From: DASXMT01 sp963781305
Lineage (GTDB): Bacteria > Actinomycetota > Acidimicrobiia > Acidimicrobiales > RAAP-2
Assembly (NCBI GenBank): GCA_963781305.1
Contig: CAWAFL010000001.1
Span: forward strand, 186,001 to 250,000
Length of the DNA stretch: 64,000 nt
Reading direction: 5' to 3'
Below, one piece after another: positions 24,261-32,808 of the stretch (its first letter is position 1; each line of letters begins with the position of its first letter). A program made the position numbers and the translations under genes. The notes under the pieces were generated by a model. That model searched no databases, was not told the origin of the DNA, and worked only from the letters and a program-made list of their open reading frames with translations.

Positions 24261-24803
24261 GTGACTACGGTCTTGGTCGTGACTGGCGCCGTGTCCGATC
24301 TTCAGCTCCTGGCCCGTGTCGGTGTCGGGTTCGGCCTGTCATACATCCTTGGCTTCGAACGCCAGCTGCGGGGGTCGGTCGCCGGCGACCGTACGTTCGC
24401 CGTGGTGGGCACCGCCGCGACTGCGGTGACCGCGGTGGCGGCGGTCAACGCTCCCCAGGCCGTCGCCGGGGTCCTGACTGGCATCGGGTTCATCGGGGCC
24501 GGGGTGGTGTTCAAAGGGCGCACCGGTTCGGTGCACGGCATCACCACCGCCGCCACCCTCTTTGGCGTAGCCAGCATGGGTATCGTCACCGGGTACGGGT
24601 ACCTCCTTCCAGCGGTCGTCATGGCTGCCGCCCTGCTAGTTATGCTCGAGCTTCCCAACCTTCCCTTTCTCAAGCACATCGACGCCCGCACCTACGCGGC
24701 AAGGTTCCTCAACGACCCCGAGCTGAGCACCCCCGACAAGTCCACGGGGGCCGACGGGCCGCCTCCCCCCGAAGAACCGCCACGACAGCAGCGGACGGGA
24801 TAA
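24261..24803 (+). CDS. MgtC/SapB-family membrane protein, 180 aa
   Basis: Typical motifs are LGFERQLRGSVAGDRTFAVV, GIGFIGAGVVFKGRTGSVHG and ITTAATLFGVASMGIVTGYG, with about five membrane segments. The tail is hydrophilic and proline-rich. MgtC proteins modulate magnesium homeostasis, ATP synthase or cell-envelope polymer synthesis. GTG 24261 is the most likely start, and GTG 24279 is possible. The open frame extends to 24198 over the 5' end of the divergent gene. Confidence 0.85.
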   Translation: MTTVLVVTGAVSDLQLLARVGVGFGLSYILGFERQLRGSVAGDRTFAVVGTAATAVTAVAAVNAPQAVAGVLTGIGFIGAGVVFKGRTGSVHGITTAATLFGVASMGIVTGYGYLLPAVVMAAALLVMLELPNLPFLKHIDARTYAARFLNDPELSTPDKSTGADGPPPPEEPPRQQRTG

Positions 24804-24919
24804 CCGCGCCCGGGTGGACGCCAAAGGACGCTCCAGCCTTCGACGTTACCCAGCCCTACCTCGGCCGCCTCGTTACCGCAAACGCGCCCTCACGCGACCG
24901 GCCGCCATAAGCTTTTCTC

Positions 24920-25108
24920 ATGAGATACAAGGTGACCTACAGGACATCCGCTCCCGACGAGGAGATAGATTCCGAAACGGTGATCGTCGAACCTGGCTGG
25001 TTTCAATTCATCACTGACGGGATCACAGTCGCCATCATCAATGCCGATCGTGTCGAGAGAATCGACGTCATTGAAGACAAGAGCGAAGGCCATCGTCACG
25101 GCCATTAG
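24920..25108 (+). CDS. Small hypothetical protein, 62 aa
   Basis: MRYKVTYRTSAPDEEIDSET followed by FQFITDGITVAIINADRVER suggests a small beta-rich protein. The pattern of a short strand pair plus ADRVxRIDxxE recurs in many small actinobacterial proteins of unknown role. The His-rich tail (EGHRHGH) might bind metal. No clear ribosome binding site is seen. Confidence 0.5.
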   Translation: MRYKVTYRTSAPDEEIDSETVIVEPGWFQFITDGITVAIINADRVERIDVIEDKSEGHRHGH

Positions 25109-25461
25109 TCACTCCCCTCATGTCTCACAATTGACGGCCGGCCAGATGGCAGTGTCGCCGATTGGAAATGGGCCCTGGCGAACCGGCCAGCAGGAGCACC
25201 TAGTGGGCTCTCTCGGGTGGAGAAGGCAAACATGCCCTTGGCCCTTCGTGACCCTGGCGACTGGCCGAGAGCCACGGCCTCGACGACGTACGGCCCGCGC
25301 TCACGGCCCTGATTCCCGAGTAGAACCCTGCCGTCCGAGGTGAATGGATCGGTCCGATCCCTTCCGGGGCAGCCCTCTCAGGTCATTCCCAGGTCATTCC
25401 CAGCATTGGCGCCGCCGGCCGATTACCCTCTCCACAGTCCCTCTCGCAAGAGGCGGGGACA

Positions 25462-25505
25462 CGACGAGACCCCGCTGGTCGCCACGGCCTTGCGGGGTTT
25501 CGTCG
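25462..25505 (+). terminator. Stem-loop, hairpin family A
   Basis: cgacgagaccccgc pairs with gcggggtttcgtcg with one G-T mismatch around a 16-nt loop. It belongs to the same family as the stem-loops of the 40-42 kb island, which share the outer gcga/tcgc and inner cccc/gggg arms. The 25109-25785 stretch otherwise has no gene I can support. A minus-strand frame ending at 25615 is doubtful. Confidence 0.65.
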
Positions 25506-25785
25506 CGTACGAGCTCCAGTCCATCGGCGACGACCCATGCCGCCCATGAGCTGACACGTCAGAGTGGCGGTTCAAGTCTTTGAACTGGTCATATGTGAGT
25601 GATGAACCCAAGGCTCACTTGGGTGCAATAGAGCGCAGGTGGGCGATGATCGCGTCAATGGCTTCGGCTGAGGCGCTGGCCGCGTCGGTGAAGCTCAGAC
25701 CGTAAAAGTCCACCAACGCCACCGAAATCCCCCAAAAAGTGGCCCTGCTGCATATCTCACTACCTGTGGGGGTATACCTACATAC

Positions 25786-25837
25786 TGTCCTGGCCCGTGA
25801 GCGCAGGCACCCGCCGCCCGCGCTCCGGGTCAGGGCA
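25786..25837. repeat. Stem-loop, hairpin family B (copy 1)
   Basis: tgtcctggcccg pairs with cgggtcagggca, two mismatches, around a 28-nt GC-rich loop. A close relative stands at 46033-46084. It lies about 50 bp upstream of the LexA box. Confidence 0.55.
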
Positions 25838-25883
25838 TTTGGAGGGCTCGGTCCTTGGCGCCTCCACAGCACCCTTGGCAATA

Positions 25884-25897
25884 CGAACATATGTTCG
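25884..25897. promoter_or_regulatory. LexA (SOS) box, perfect palindrome cgaacatatgttcg
   Basis: The 14-bp palindrome matches the actinobacterial/Gram-positive SOS box (CGAAC-N4-GTTCG). It ends 12 bp before the ATG of the following gene, an ideal position for LexA repression. Confidence 0.85.
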
Positions 25898-25909
25898 ATA
25901 GCGTGGATC

Positions 25910-26149
25910 ATGTTTGAGATTGACCTTCGCTTCAACCGACCACTTGACGACGGCGCCAGAAAGTATCTGAATCACTGGCTCGACGATGAGGGCATCGGGC
26001 TGCTGCGATGGCGCGGGGACGGAGAACAGACGGTCGTCACCTTCCTTGTGAGACACGCCACCCGTGAAGGAGCGTTGCGACTCGTGTCGTATCAGGCGGC
26101 GATGCTCTGGCCCCACGAGGTCCCGGCCGGCGTTGAGGACGTCAGATAG
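25910..26149 (+). CDS. Small SOS-controlled protein of unknown function, 79 aa
   Basis: From ATG 25910 the product reads MFEIDLRFNRPLDDGARKYL, then NHWLDDEGIGLLRWRGDGEQ and TVVTFLVRHATREGALRLVS. It is small, soluble and alternates beta and helical patterns; no known domain is recognised. A perfect LexA box 12 bp upstream suggests induction by DNA damage. An open frame further upstream covers the hairpin and the LexA box and is unlikely to be translated. The mRNA leader would be very short or absent. Confidence 0.65.
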   Translation: MFEIDLRFNRPLDDGARKYLNHWLDDEGIGLLRWRGDGEQTVVTFLVRHATREGALRLVSYQAAMLWPHEVPAGVEDVR

Positions 26150-26323
26150 GGCCGCCGTTCAGCATCGAACTGGCGACACCGGTTGCAACGGTGTCGGCCG
26201 CTCCATGGTCAGAATCTTGTCCATGGTCTCAGCCGCGTGAGCTGAGGTCGTGACTGCTCGTCAATGGTGGCGTCATGAAACCGAGCTGTCTGTTGCCGCT
26301 CGCCTTGGCCCAGGCCTCTTCCC

Positions 26324-27055
26324 TCAGGTCAGGCCTACATGAAGGGCGAGGAATTCCTTGATCGCTGCGTCGGCGGCGGGAGTGTCGGCCGGATCCTTCC
26401 ACTTTTCGACCAGGGACGCCGACGGAACCTCTGTAGCCAACTTCTGCGAGACGGACGAGGGATGAAACTCGTCGTTGCCTTGGAGGACAAGCAGCGGCTG
26501 AGTCACGGTCGGGAGGAATTCGTCGTCGACGCTCCACGTCAGTCGATCGGCTCCGAAGAGCGCTGACCGAAATGCGTCCCACGCGGCATCGCTGGCCTCG
26601 GGGTGTTCGCTAGCGACCTCGCGACGCCACGCGTCGAATAAGCCGAGGAACGTGTTCCGGTTGTTGTCGAGCCCGATGGGTTGCAGCGCGACGACGGCGG
26701 TCACGCGCTCTGGGGCTTCCGCGAGCAGGCGCATGATGAACGACCCGCCGATGCACATACCCACCACTGCGAAGGTCTCGATCCCGAGATGATCCATGAG
26801 CGCCAGCTGGTCTGCCGCGTAGCAACCCCAACCATCGGCAGCCGTGACGGGAGCGAAGGAAGTCCCGGTATTGCGCTGATCCATAGCGACGATGCGGTAC
26901 GCACCGGCCAGCTCCTTCAGCGGGTTCCACGGAACGCGCTGCCAAGTCTCAATTCGGGACGCCGACAGGCCCCCCGGTGCAAGGCAGAGGATGGCTGGGC
27001 CGTCACCGGAGTCCTCGTAGACGAGCCGGACGTCACCGTGGGAGAGAGTTTCCAT
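26324..27055 (-). CDS. Alpha/beta hydrolase with Cys at the nucleophile elbow, 243 aa
   Basis: From ATG 27055 the protein shows the hydrolase fold: AILCLAPGGLSAS, RIVAMDQRNTGTS, LGIETFAVVGMCIGGSFIMR, then QPLLVLQGNDEFHPSS and a short C-terminus. The nucleophile elbow reads G-M-C-I-G-G, so cysteine replaces the usual serine, as in dienelactone hydrolases. The likely acid is the Asp in QGNDEFHPS. It could act on lactones or esters. A longer frame to 27103 exists but its extra residues are not hydrolase-like. Confidence 0.8.
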   Translation of the reverse strand: METLSHGDVRLVYEDSGDGPAILCLAPGGLSASRIETWQRVPWNPLKELAGAYRIVAMDQRNTGTSFAPVTAADGWGCYAADQLALMDHLGIETFAVVGMCIGGSFIMRLLAEAPERVTAVVALQPIGLDNNRNTFLGLFDAWRREVASEHPEASDAAWDAFRSALFGADRLTWSVDDEFLPTVTQPLLVLQGNDEFHPSSVSQKLATEVPSASLVEKWKDPADTPAADAAIKEFLALHVGLT

Positions 27056-27243
27056 ATCAAGACGGTACCCGCGCCTGGCCGAAATCCAACAGGTGACGAG
27101 CAATGCTTTGCGGGGGCATTTAGTCCCAGGACACGCGACCCAACTCCGAAACAGACGCGTAACTCACACCCCGCCGTCACCCATGGGCTGAGCGAGAAGC
27201 GGATGATTTGAACCGGCGGCAGCGTAGTTCTCGGCTTCGACCT

Positions 27244-27279
27244 CGCGTAGCCGTGCAGTCATCACTACCTGGCTACGCG
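27244..27279. terminator. Inverted repeat cgcgtagcc/ggctacgcg
   Basis: Nine-bp perfect arms with an 18-nt loop stand about 100 bp downstream of the CDF transporter stop (minus strand). This is a terminator-like position, but there is no T-tract. The rest of the 27056-27376 gap shows no gene. Confidence 0.4.
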
Positions 27280-27376
27280 TTCTGGATAGGTGATCAACCA
27301 AGGTGAGCACCCCATGAGTCCGCTTTTCCACCTCTCGTCGGCGAAGTTGTCCCTGAGAAACCGATGGGATCGATGA

Positions 27377-28288
27377 TCAGTCGTCTCCGACAGGCACAAC
27401 GTCGACCCGGTAGATTCGCGGGGACTCACCCTTCAGGCCGTCTTCAATGCCGCGGACGAGCGCCGTTATTTGGTCGCTGCTCAGGTTGTCGGCGATGCTG
27501 ATGCGTGCAAGTACCCACACCTGGCGTGGACCGATGTAGATGACAACGAGTTCCTGAATGGCGGTGACTCCCGGATAGGCCAAGAGGAAGGCTTGAACTC
27601 TGTCCCGGTCAGACGCAGGAATCGGCTGACCGAGGAGAAAGTCGTGGTTGCGTCGGACGAGGCGAAGGCTGATGCGGATCAGCACAAGGGCAATGAGGAC
27701 AGCGGCTATCGCCTGTGGTTTCGATGACCCGGTGATCTGGCTGAGGGCCAAGCCAGCCAGTGCCAAGACGTCTCCGGCGACCGACACCGCATCTTCGTTG
27801 AACACCGCCCGCAGGCTGGGGTCGGACGTGGCCGCTGTCTGATCGAGGATGCTCCGGTTGGCCTGACGCGCTTCGGCGCCCATCTGGTGCGCCGACTGAC
27901 GGAAGGACGTCAGATCGAACACGGTGGAGATGCCCAGCACGACGTACGCCACGATGAATGACGAGGTGGCGGAGGGGTGGACCAGCTCGAGAATCCCCTC
28001 GCGCAATGAGAACGCGGCGGCGCCGATAAACACGCCCAGTGCTGCGATCAGCGCCCAGAAATAGGACTCTCTCCCATAGCCGAAGTGATGGCGTTCATCG
28101 CCAGGACGGGTACTGCGGCGTTGTGCGACCAGGAGGAACAGATCATTGGCCGTGTCTCCGAGGGAATGAGATGCCTCGGCGGCCATCGCGGGCGAACTGG
28201 TGATGATCGCCGTGACGACCTTGGCCAGCGTGACGGCAGCCCCTGCCCCCAGGGCAACCCATACGGTCCGTGCGCTTTCATCCGACAT
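27377..28288 (-). CDS. Cation diffusion facilitator (CDF) transporter, 303 aa
   Basis: Six membrane segments and the two metal-site motifs of CDF proteins: EASHSLGDTANDLFLLVA in TM2 (His/Asp) and VFNEDAVSVAGDVLALAG in TM5 (Glu-Asp...Asp), plus a cytoplasmic C-terminal domain ending IYRVDVVPVGDD. It exports divalent cations such as zinc, iron or manganese. The FGYGRESYFWAL sequence after TM2 is typical. It is monocistronic. Confidence 0.88.
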   Translation of the reverse strand: MSDESARTVWVALGAGAAVTLAKVVTAIITSSPAMAAEASHSLGDTANDLFLLVAQRRSTRPGDERHHFGYGRESYFWALIAALGVFIGAAAFSLREGILELVHPSATSSFIVAYVVLGISTVFDLTSFRQSAHQMGAEARQANRSILDQTAATSDPSLRAVFNEDAVSVAGDVLALAGLALSQITGSSKPQAIAAVLIALVLIRISLRLVRRNHDFLLGQPIPASDRDRVQAFLLAYPGVTAIQELVVIYIGPRQVWVLARISIADNLSSDQITALVRGIEDGLKGESPRIYRVDVVPVGDD

Positions 28289-28549
28289 TCCGAACTGAAG
28301 TTTCCCACGCCCACGAATTGTTTACGTCGGATCTCGGACGACTCTGGCCAAGCGATCGGCGCCCATCGAGCCTGGCGCGACAAGCACGCCGTGGGCTTGC
28401 CAACGAGCATCCATTGGGTTACCCCTCACTGATTCTTGGGTTTGCGGCCCGTCACGCAACCGAGCCGGCGAAAGTCTGCGGCACCTGTCGAGGTTTCCCG
28501 GTGACGGGACAGGGCTGGCAAGTGCACGGAGATGAAGGGGGTGCAGACG

Positions 28550-29515
28550 TCAAGGAATGAGGACGGTACGCACGCCGGGAGCCTCGGGCGTGCTCCAGGT
28601 GGCTTCAACGTTGGCCAGCGGCACCGGACGGGCATTGACCTCGATTGTCCCGCCATCGATCTCCTCGACCAGAGATGGCAGTTCGGCCAAGTAGGCCTGG
28701 GGCGATACCGCGCCCTGCCCGTTGCCTTGGAGACGGAGGTTGGCTGATCGCAGCGCTACAGACGGCAGCTCGATGGTAGGCCCAGCCATGGCACCAATCT
28801 CTACCCAGTCTAAGGCTCGACTGCGGTCGGACCGGGCTTGGAGCAGTGCCATCATGGCAGTGGATGCCGGTTCGCCCCACAGATAGTCGATCACGATGTC
28901 CACCTCGGCGGCAGCCATTGCCAAGCGTTCGCCCGTAACCGCCAGATCGTCGACCAGCGCTACGACCTCGTCGGCGCCGATGGCGGAAAGCTCAGCAAGC
29001 CGTTCAGGGTTACGGCCGGCACCGACAACCCTCGCCGCACCCAGCCGCTTGGCTACCTGCACGGCCATCCCTCCGGCGTTGCCGGTGGCGCCGAGGACCA
29101 GGACCGACTGGCCCGGCTGAAGAGGGACCCGCCGACGTAGGGCCACCCAGGCCGACATGGCCGGGTTCATAGCCGCCGCCAACTTGGTCACGTCGACGCT
29201 GTCGGGCAATGGGATGGTTCGGCGCACGTTGACGACGGCCTTGTCGGCCATCGATCCCCAGCTATCGTCAGGAACGACGAAGTAGACGCTCTGGCCGTCG
29301 GGCAACTGCCCCACCCCGTCGATGCCGGGGATCATGGGCAGCTCGCCGGTGCTGGTGTAGTGCCGGCCCGCGGCGCCTGTGCGGACCCTGGGGTGCAGCC
29401 CCACAGCCAGAACGTCGACGAGCACCTCGTCCCGACCGGCCGGTTCGGGAATCTCGTAGGTCTCGTATCGGGGAGGGTGGTCGAAGGCTCGGACCAATGC
29501 CGCGTGCATGCTCAT
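28550..29515 (-). CDS. Quinone-oxidoreductase-like medium-chain dehydrogenase, 321 aa
   Basis: An MDR-family enzyme without zinc ligands: GRDEVLVDVLAVGLHPRVRT near residue 28, MIPGIDGVGQLPDG, then the Rossmann segment SVLVLGATGNAGGMAVQVAK and VDIVIDYLWGEPA. It probably reduces enones or quinones with NADPH. The start lies 120 bp from the divergent MarR gene, with shared palindromic sites between them. The MarR protein therefore probably represses it in response to a reactive electrophile or aromatic ligand. Confidence 0.85.
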   Translation of the reverse strand: MSMHAALVRAFDHPPRYETYEIPEPAGRDEVLVDVLAVGLHPRVRTGAAGRHYTSTGELPMIPGIDGVGQLPDGQSVYFVVPDDSWGSMADKAVVNVRRTIPLPDSVDVTKLAAAMNPAMSAWVALRRRVPLQPGQSVLVLGATGNAGGMAVQVAKRLGAARVVGAGRNPERLAELSAIGADEVVALVDDLAVTGERLAMAAAEVDIVIDYLWGEPASTAMMALLQARSDRSRALDWVEIGAMAGPTIELPSVALRSANLRLQGNGQGAVSPQAYLAELPSLVEEIDGGTIEVNARPVPLANVEATWSTPEAPGVRTVLIP

Positions 29516-29563
29516 TCGGGTTGTCTCCTGTAAGGCTCTTTTGCGCCGTGACGGTGGTCAGAG

Positions 29564-29603
29564 TAGTTGGTAACGCCAGCTATTATAGGCCAACTATAGT
29601 TGG
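29564..29603. promoter_or_regulatory. MarR operators in divergent promoter region
   Basis: The perfect 14-bp palindrome ccaactatagttgg occupies 29590-29603. The word tagttggtaacgcca occurs twice, at 29564 and at 29597, so a second half-site or full operator overlaps the region. An AT-rich word (tattat) lies between them. Confidence 0.7.
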
Positions 29604-29635
29604 TAACGCCACCCATATTCGCGTACACTCGTCGG

Positions 29636-30166
29636 ATGCCCTCAACCGACAACCACCCGGTCCTGACTCCTGTTTCAGGCCAAGGAGACCTGGGCCTGGT
29701 GGACGCGCTGGCCCAGCTGACCTTTGCCGTCCAAGGGGCACTCGGGCGGATCGCCGCCGGCCACGACTTGTCGATCGTCCAGGCCAGGCTGCTCGGGATC
29801 CTCCGGGATCGGTCGCCGACTGTCAACGAGCTGGCGCGCTTCCTCCAGCTCGACAAATCGAGCGTGACGGGCCTGGTCGACCGAGCCCAAGACCGCGGGC
29901 TGGTCAAGCGGGTGCCCTCCACGCTCGACCGTCGCAGTGTGCAGGTGACCATCACCGCCGCAGGCCAGAAGCTCGTCGACCGAGCGACGGAGGCCTTCGG
30001 GGAGGAGATCATGGATCTTGTGGCCGACCTTGACCGCACCCAAGAGACCCGGCTCTCTTCGATCGCGAGCCTCATCGTTGTGGCCGATGCCCGAAGGCGC
30101 GGAATCGACATCCTTGATGTGAAGCCCGCACCCACCGACAAATCGATCGTCAGGAATGGTCGCTAG
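29636..30166 (+). CDS. MarR-family transcriptional regulator, 176 aa
   Basis: From ATG 29636 the protein carries the winged helix: SIVQARLLGILRDRSPTVNE, ARFLQLDKSSVTGLVDRAQD and RGLVKRVPSTLDRRSVQVTI with the DxR wing. It is divergent from the quinone-oxidoreductase-like gene. The palindrome at 29590 fits an operator controlling both. An upstream start at 29600 would lie inside the operator and was rejected. Confidence 0.86.
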   Translation: MPSTDNHPVLTPVSGQGDLGLVDALAQLTFAVQGALGRIAAGHDLSIVQARLLGILRDRSPTVNELARFLQLDKSSVTGLVDRAQDRGLVKRVPSTLDRRSVQVTITAAGQKLVDRATEAFGEEIMDLVADLDRTQETRLSSIASLIVVADARRRGIDILDVKPAPTDKSIVRNGR

Positions 30167-30218
30167 TTGTCATCGACGAGATGCCCAGATCGCCTCGTCG
30201 AACACCGATTGACGCGGC

Positions 30219-31097
30219 CTACAGAGGCGACGTGAGGAGCTCGACCACAGGCTTGGGTTCCCAATGCTCGTCCCACAGTCCCCCGAACCCTCCCGGCGGT
30301 GAGGCCCTGCGGTGCATCGGAGAGTCGACAGCGAGGAACCACACGAACGGCACGTCGCTTGCGAGAAGCGCCTCGTAGAACCGCTTCTGGTTCTCCGGCG
30401 TGGCACCTGGGGTCGCTTCGGGCGGAACTGCGCCGCTAGGAAACGAGGTCTCCTGCACCGCCACAACTCGGCCAGCGGGCATCCCAGGGGTGGCGACGAC
30501 CAGTTGGTACGCCTCGGCTACCCAGTTGGCGGCGGTCAAGGGATCGTTGCGATGGAGCACCCACCAGGGATGGACGTTCAGGAACGAGAAATCGCCGACC
30601 GAGGTCGCCAGGTCTGGGTAGGACTGCCAGTCGGGAGGCTGGAATCCCGTGGTGACGGGAACCCCGAAGCGTTCGCGGGCCTCGTCTACCTCGCGCACCA
30701 GTCGGTCGTGGTCGGCGATCCCCTTTTGGATGATCTCGTTGCCCACGCACACGGCGTCAACCGCGCCGACTGCGGCGTCCAGGTTCGCCTTTTCCGTCGC
30801 AAGGAGCTCATCGTTTTGCCACCAAAGCTTGGCCACCACATGCTCGAACCCGCAGTCCTTGGCGATCTGCGGCGCGCGTTCGAGCCCAAAGGCCATGGTG
30901 TTGGTCACCAGTCCCCGAAACCCGGAGTCATGGAGGCGCTTGAGCTCTATGGTGAGCTGCTCCTCTGTAGCGGGGTGCGCTCCGGCCAGAAAGTCAAAGG
31001 GTGGTCCCGGGCCATAGTTGATCCAGCCGCTGGCGGTACGGAGCGATTCGAGAACGTCGGCCGGCATCGGCGCATAATAGACGCGAACCGGTGGCAT
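30219..31097 (-). CDS. Glycoside hydrolase family 17-like protein (beta-1,3-glucanase type), 292 aa
   Basis: The order of motifs fits a GH17-like TIM barrel: RVYYAPMPADVLESLRTASG at the N-terminus, DAVCVGNEIIQKG with the likely acid/base Glu, SFLNVHPWWVLHRNDPLTAA, and VVAVQETSFPSGA with the likely nucleophile Glu. The end is VWFLAVDSPMHRR followed by LWDEHWEPKPVVELL. No signal peptide is visible, so it may act on imported or internal glucan-like sugars. The assignment is from motifs, without detailed homology. Confidence 0.7.
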   Translation of the reverse strand: MPPVRVYYAPMPADVLESLRTASGWINYGPGPPFDFLAGAHPATEEQLTIELKRLHDSGFRGLVTNTMAFGLERAPQIAKDCGFEHVVAKLWWQNDELLATEKANLDAAVGAVDAVCVGNEIIQKGIADHDRLVREVDEARERFGVPVTTGFQPPDWQSYPDLATSVGDFSFLNVHPWWVLHRNDPLTAANWVAEAYQLVVATPGMPAGRVVAVQETSFPSGAVPPEATPGATPENQKRFYEALLASDVPFVWFLAVDSPMHRRASPPGGFGGLWDEHWEPKPVVELLTSPL

Positions 31098-31135
31098 GGC
31101 ACCGGTGATCCATCCTTAGACAAGAGACGAATCTG

Positions 31136-31546
31136 ATGTCGAACAAGGCAGTCGTGAAGACCTTGATCTCCGCCATCGACGAGGACGACGAAGCCGGCCT
31201 GCGGGCCGTAGTCGCTGACGACATGGTCTCGCACGGGGCCTTGGGTGATGTACACGGAGCGGACGGATTCGTCGGCATCATGCTGAAGAATGTGCGCGGT
31301 GGGTTTCCTGACGCTCGGGTTGAACTTGTCTCTCTTATCGAGGAGGGTGACCTGCTCTCGTTCCGACTTGATGGCTCCGGTACCCATCTCGGGCCGTTCC
31401 TCGGCGTCCCGCCCACTGGCAGGGTCACCCGCATCAGGGGCATTCACCACGTGAGGGTGCGAGGCCATCGCATCGTCGAGCACTGGCAAGGACCCGACAT
31501 TCTCGCCATGCTCGTCGACATGGGGCTGTTCCCCCCGAACCGCTGA
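31136..31546 (+). CDS. SnoaL-like/ester cyclase-family protein, 136 aa
   Basis: A single alpha+beta cone domain: LISAIDEDDEAGLRAVVADD, GVPPTGRVTRIRGIHHVRVR and RIVEHWQGPDILAMLVDMGL. The pattern fits SnoaL-type polyketide cyclases and related detoxification proteins. Catalytic assignment is not possible. It is divergent from the GH17-like gene. Confidence 0.8.
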   Translation: MSNKAVVKTLISAIDEDDEAGLRAVVADDMVSHGALGDVHGADGFVGIMLKNVRGGFPDARVELVSLIEEGDLLSFRLDGSGTHLGPFLGVPPTGRVTRIRGIHHVRVRGHRIVEHWQGPDILAMLVDMGLFPPNR

Positions 31547-31709
31547 CCAACACAGGATCGCGGCCAGCAGCTCTGCTCGCACGCGGCAACGAACTCTCTC
31601 CAGCAATTGATCATGGGCCCTGTTACGTTCTCCCTTAGGGCTGATGGCGGAGTACGCACTCTCGTCTGTGGCTCGAGACAAAGGAAATCCCACATAAGGA
31701 GGCCGCCAG

Positions 31710-31976
31710 ATGATTGCCGTGTATGTGAGCCCCGAATCGTTGACTGTCGAGCAGTACAACAAGGCTCGTGCAGGCTTGGAGGCATCCAAGGCCAATATGG
31801 ATGGTCGTAAACACCACTCCTGCTTCGGTGAAGATGGGAAGCTGGCTGTCTATGAGATCTGGGAGTCCCAGGACCAATACGAGGCTTTCGCCCAGTTCCT
31901 CCTTCCAGTTCTGCAAGAGGCTGGCATCGTGGCGCCACCGCCCAGCATCATGCCGCTCGTAAATCTGGACCAGTAG
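31710..31976 (+). CDS. Small dimeric alpha-beta-barrel-like protein, 88 aa
   Basis: ATG 31710 follows a strong aaggagg site. The product MIAVYVSPESLTVEQYNKAR with HHSCFGEDGKLAVYEIWESQ and DQYEAFAQFLLPVLQEAGI resembles small ABM/EthD-type proteins that bind small molecules. It sits between two SnoaL-type genes and may belong to the same unknown pathway. Confidence 0.7.
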   Translation: MIAVYVSPESLTVEQYNKARAGLEASKANMDGRKHHSCFGEDGKLAVYEIWESQDQYEAFAQFLLPVLQEAGIVAPPPSIMPLVNLDQ

Positions 31977-32136
31977 GAACCGAAGGTCGTGGCCCTCTTG
32001 ACATTGAGCCCCGAGTCTCGGCCCCAATCCTCTTTCGTTGCTGCACCTGCCGGCGGCCGCTACTTGGCCCTAGGAGCGTCGGACGAGTATCCCTGGTACG
32101 TTCCCCACTGCAGTGCCGTTCTACCAAGGGGGGCTC

Positions 32137-32538
32137 ATGGGCCTGAGTACTGACGAACTGGCAATGGCATATCACCAGGGTTGGGCCGATCGAAATCCTG
32201 AGACCATAGTCTCGATGCACTCAGCGGACTCGGTCTTCCACGTGCACGGCGGCGCTGAGCCGGCTGTCGGACAAGAGGCGGTGAGAATTCTCATCACGTC
32301 ATTGCTGACGCTCGTACCCGACCTGCATTTCGAGACCAAGAGGGTCTACATCGGGGAAGACCACATTGCATTCGAGTACAACATGTCTGGCACGTACGAG
32401 GACGCTCACTTCGTGTGTGATGGGGCAGACGTGATTGCCGTAGCCGACGGACTGGTCACCCGAAAGGACACCTATCTAGATCTGGTCGCGCTCGGCGACC
32501 AGATCGGCTCCATTCCACAATTCGGCGCGACGGTATAG
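32137..32538 (+). CDS. SnoaL/NTF2-like protein, 133 aa
   Basis: From ATG 32137, preceded by aaggggggctc, the product begins MGLSTDELAMAYHQGWADRN and has FHVHGGAEPAVGQEAVRILI and FEYNMSGTYEDAHFVCDGAD. This is an NTF2-like cone fold. The upstream frame start at 32113 lacks a ribosome site. The 32539-32808 gap shows no gene. Confidence 0.75.
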   Translation: MGLSTDELAMAYHQGWADRNPETIVSMHSADSVFHVHGGAEPAVGQEAVRILITSLLTLVPDLHFETKRVYIGEDHIAFEYNMSGTYEDAHFVCDGADVIAVADGLVTRKDTYLDLVALGDQIGSIPQFGATV

Positions 32539-32808
32539 CGAACCGTCAGCCGAAGTGTCGAGCAACTCCGTCAGTTTTGGAGCCACGAACTAGTCCTGCT
32601 GTGTCAGATCCGTGTCACGTCGGCGAGTTGCGGATTTGAGCGGCGGGATTGCGAGCCCCTGACCTGAGACTTCATGGTGAGGAACCGGACCAGTCCAGAA
32701 GGCGATGGATTCGACCAGGTAATCTGCCCCTGGCGCCTTGCGAGGGCATCGGTGATGGCAGGCGACGGTCCAGGCACAGCGAGCGACGTAACACAAAGGG
32801 AGTCAACT

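Noticed and set aside
25615..25935. 106-codon minus-strand frame at 25.6-25.9 kb
   Set aside because: It crosses the hairpin and LexA box and only the last ~40 codons look protein-like; no start or binding site.
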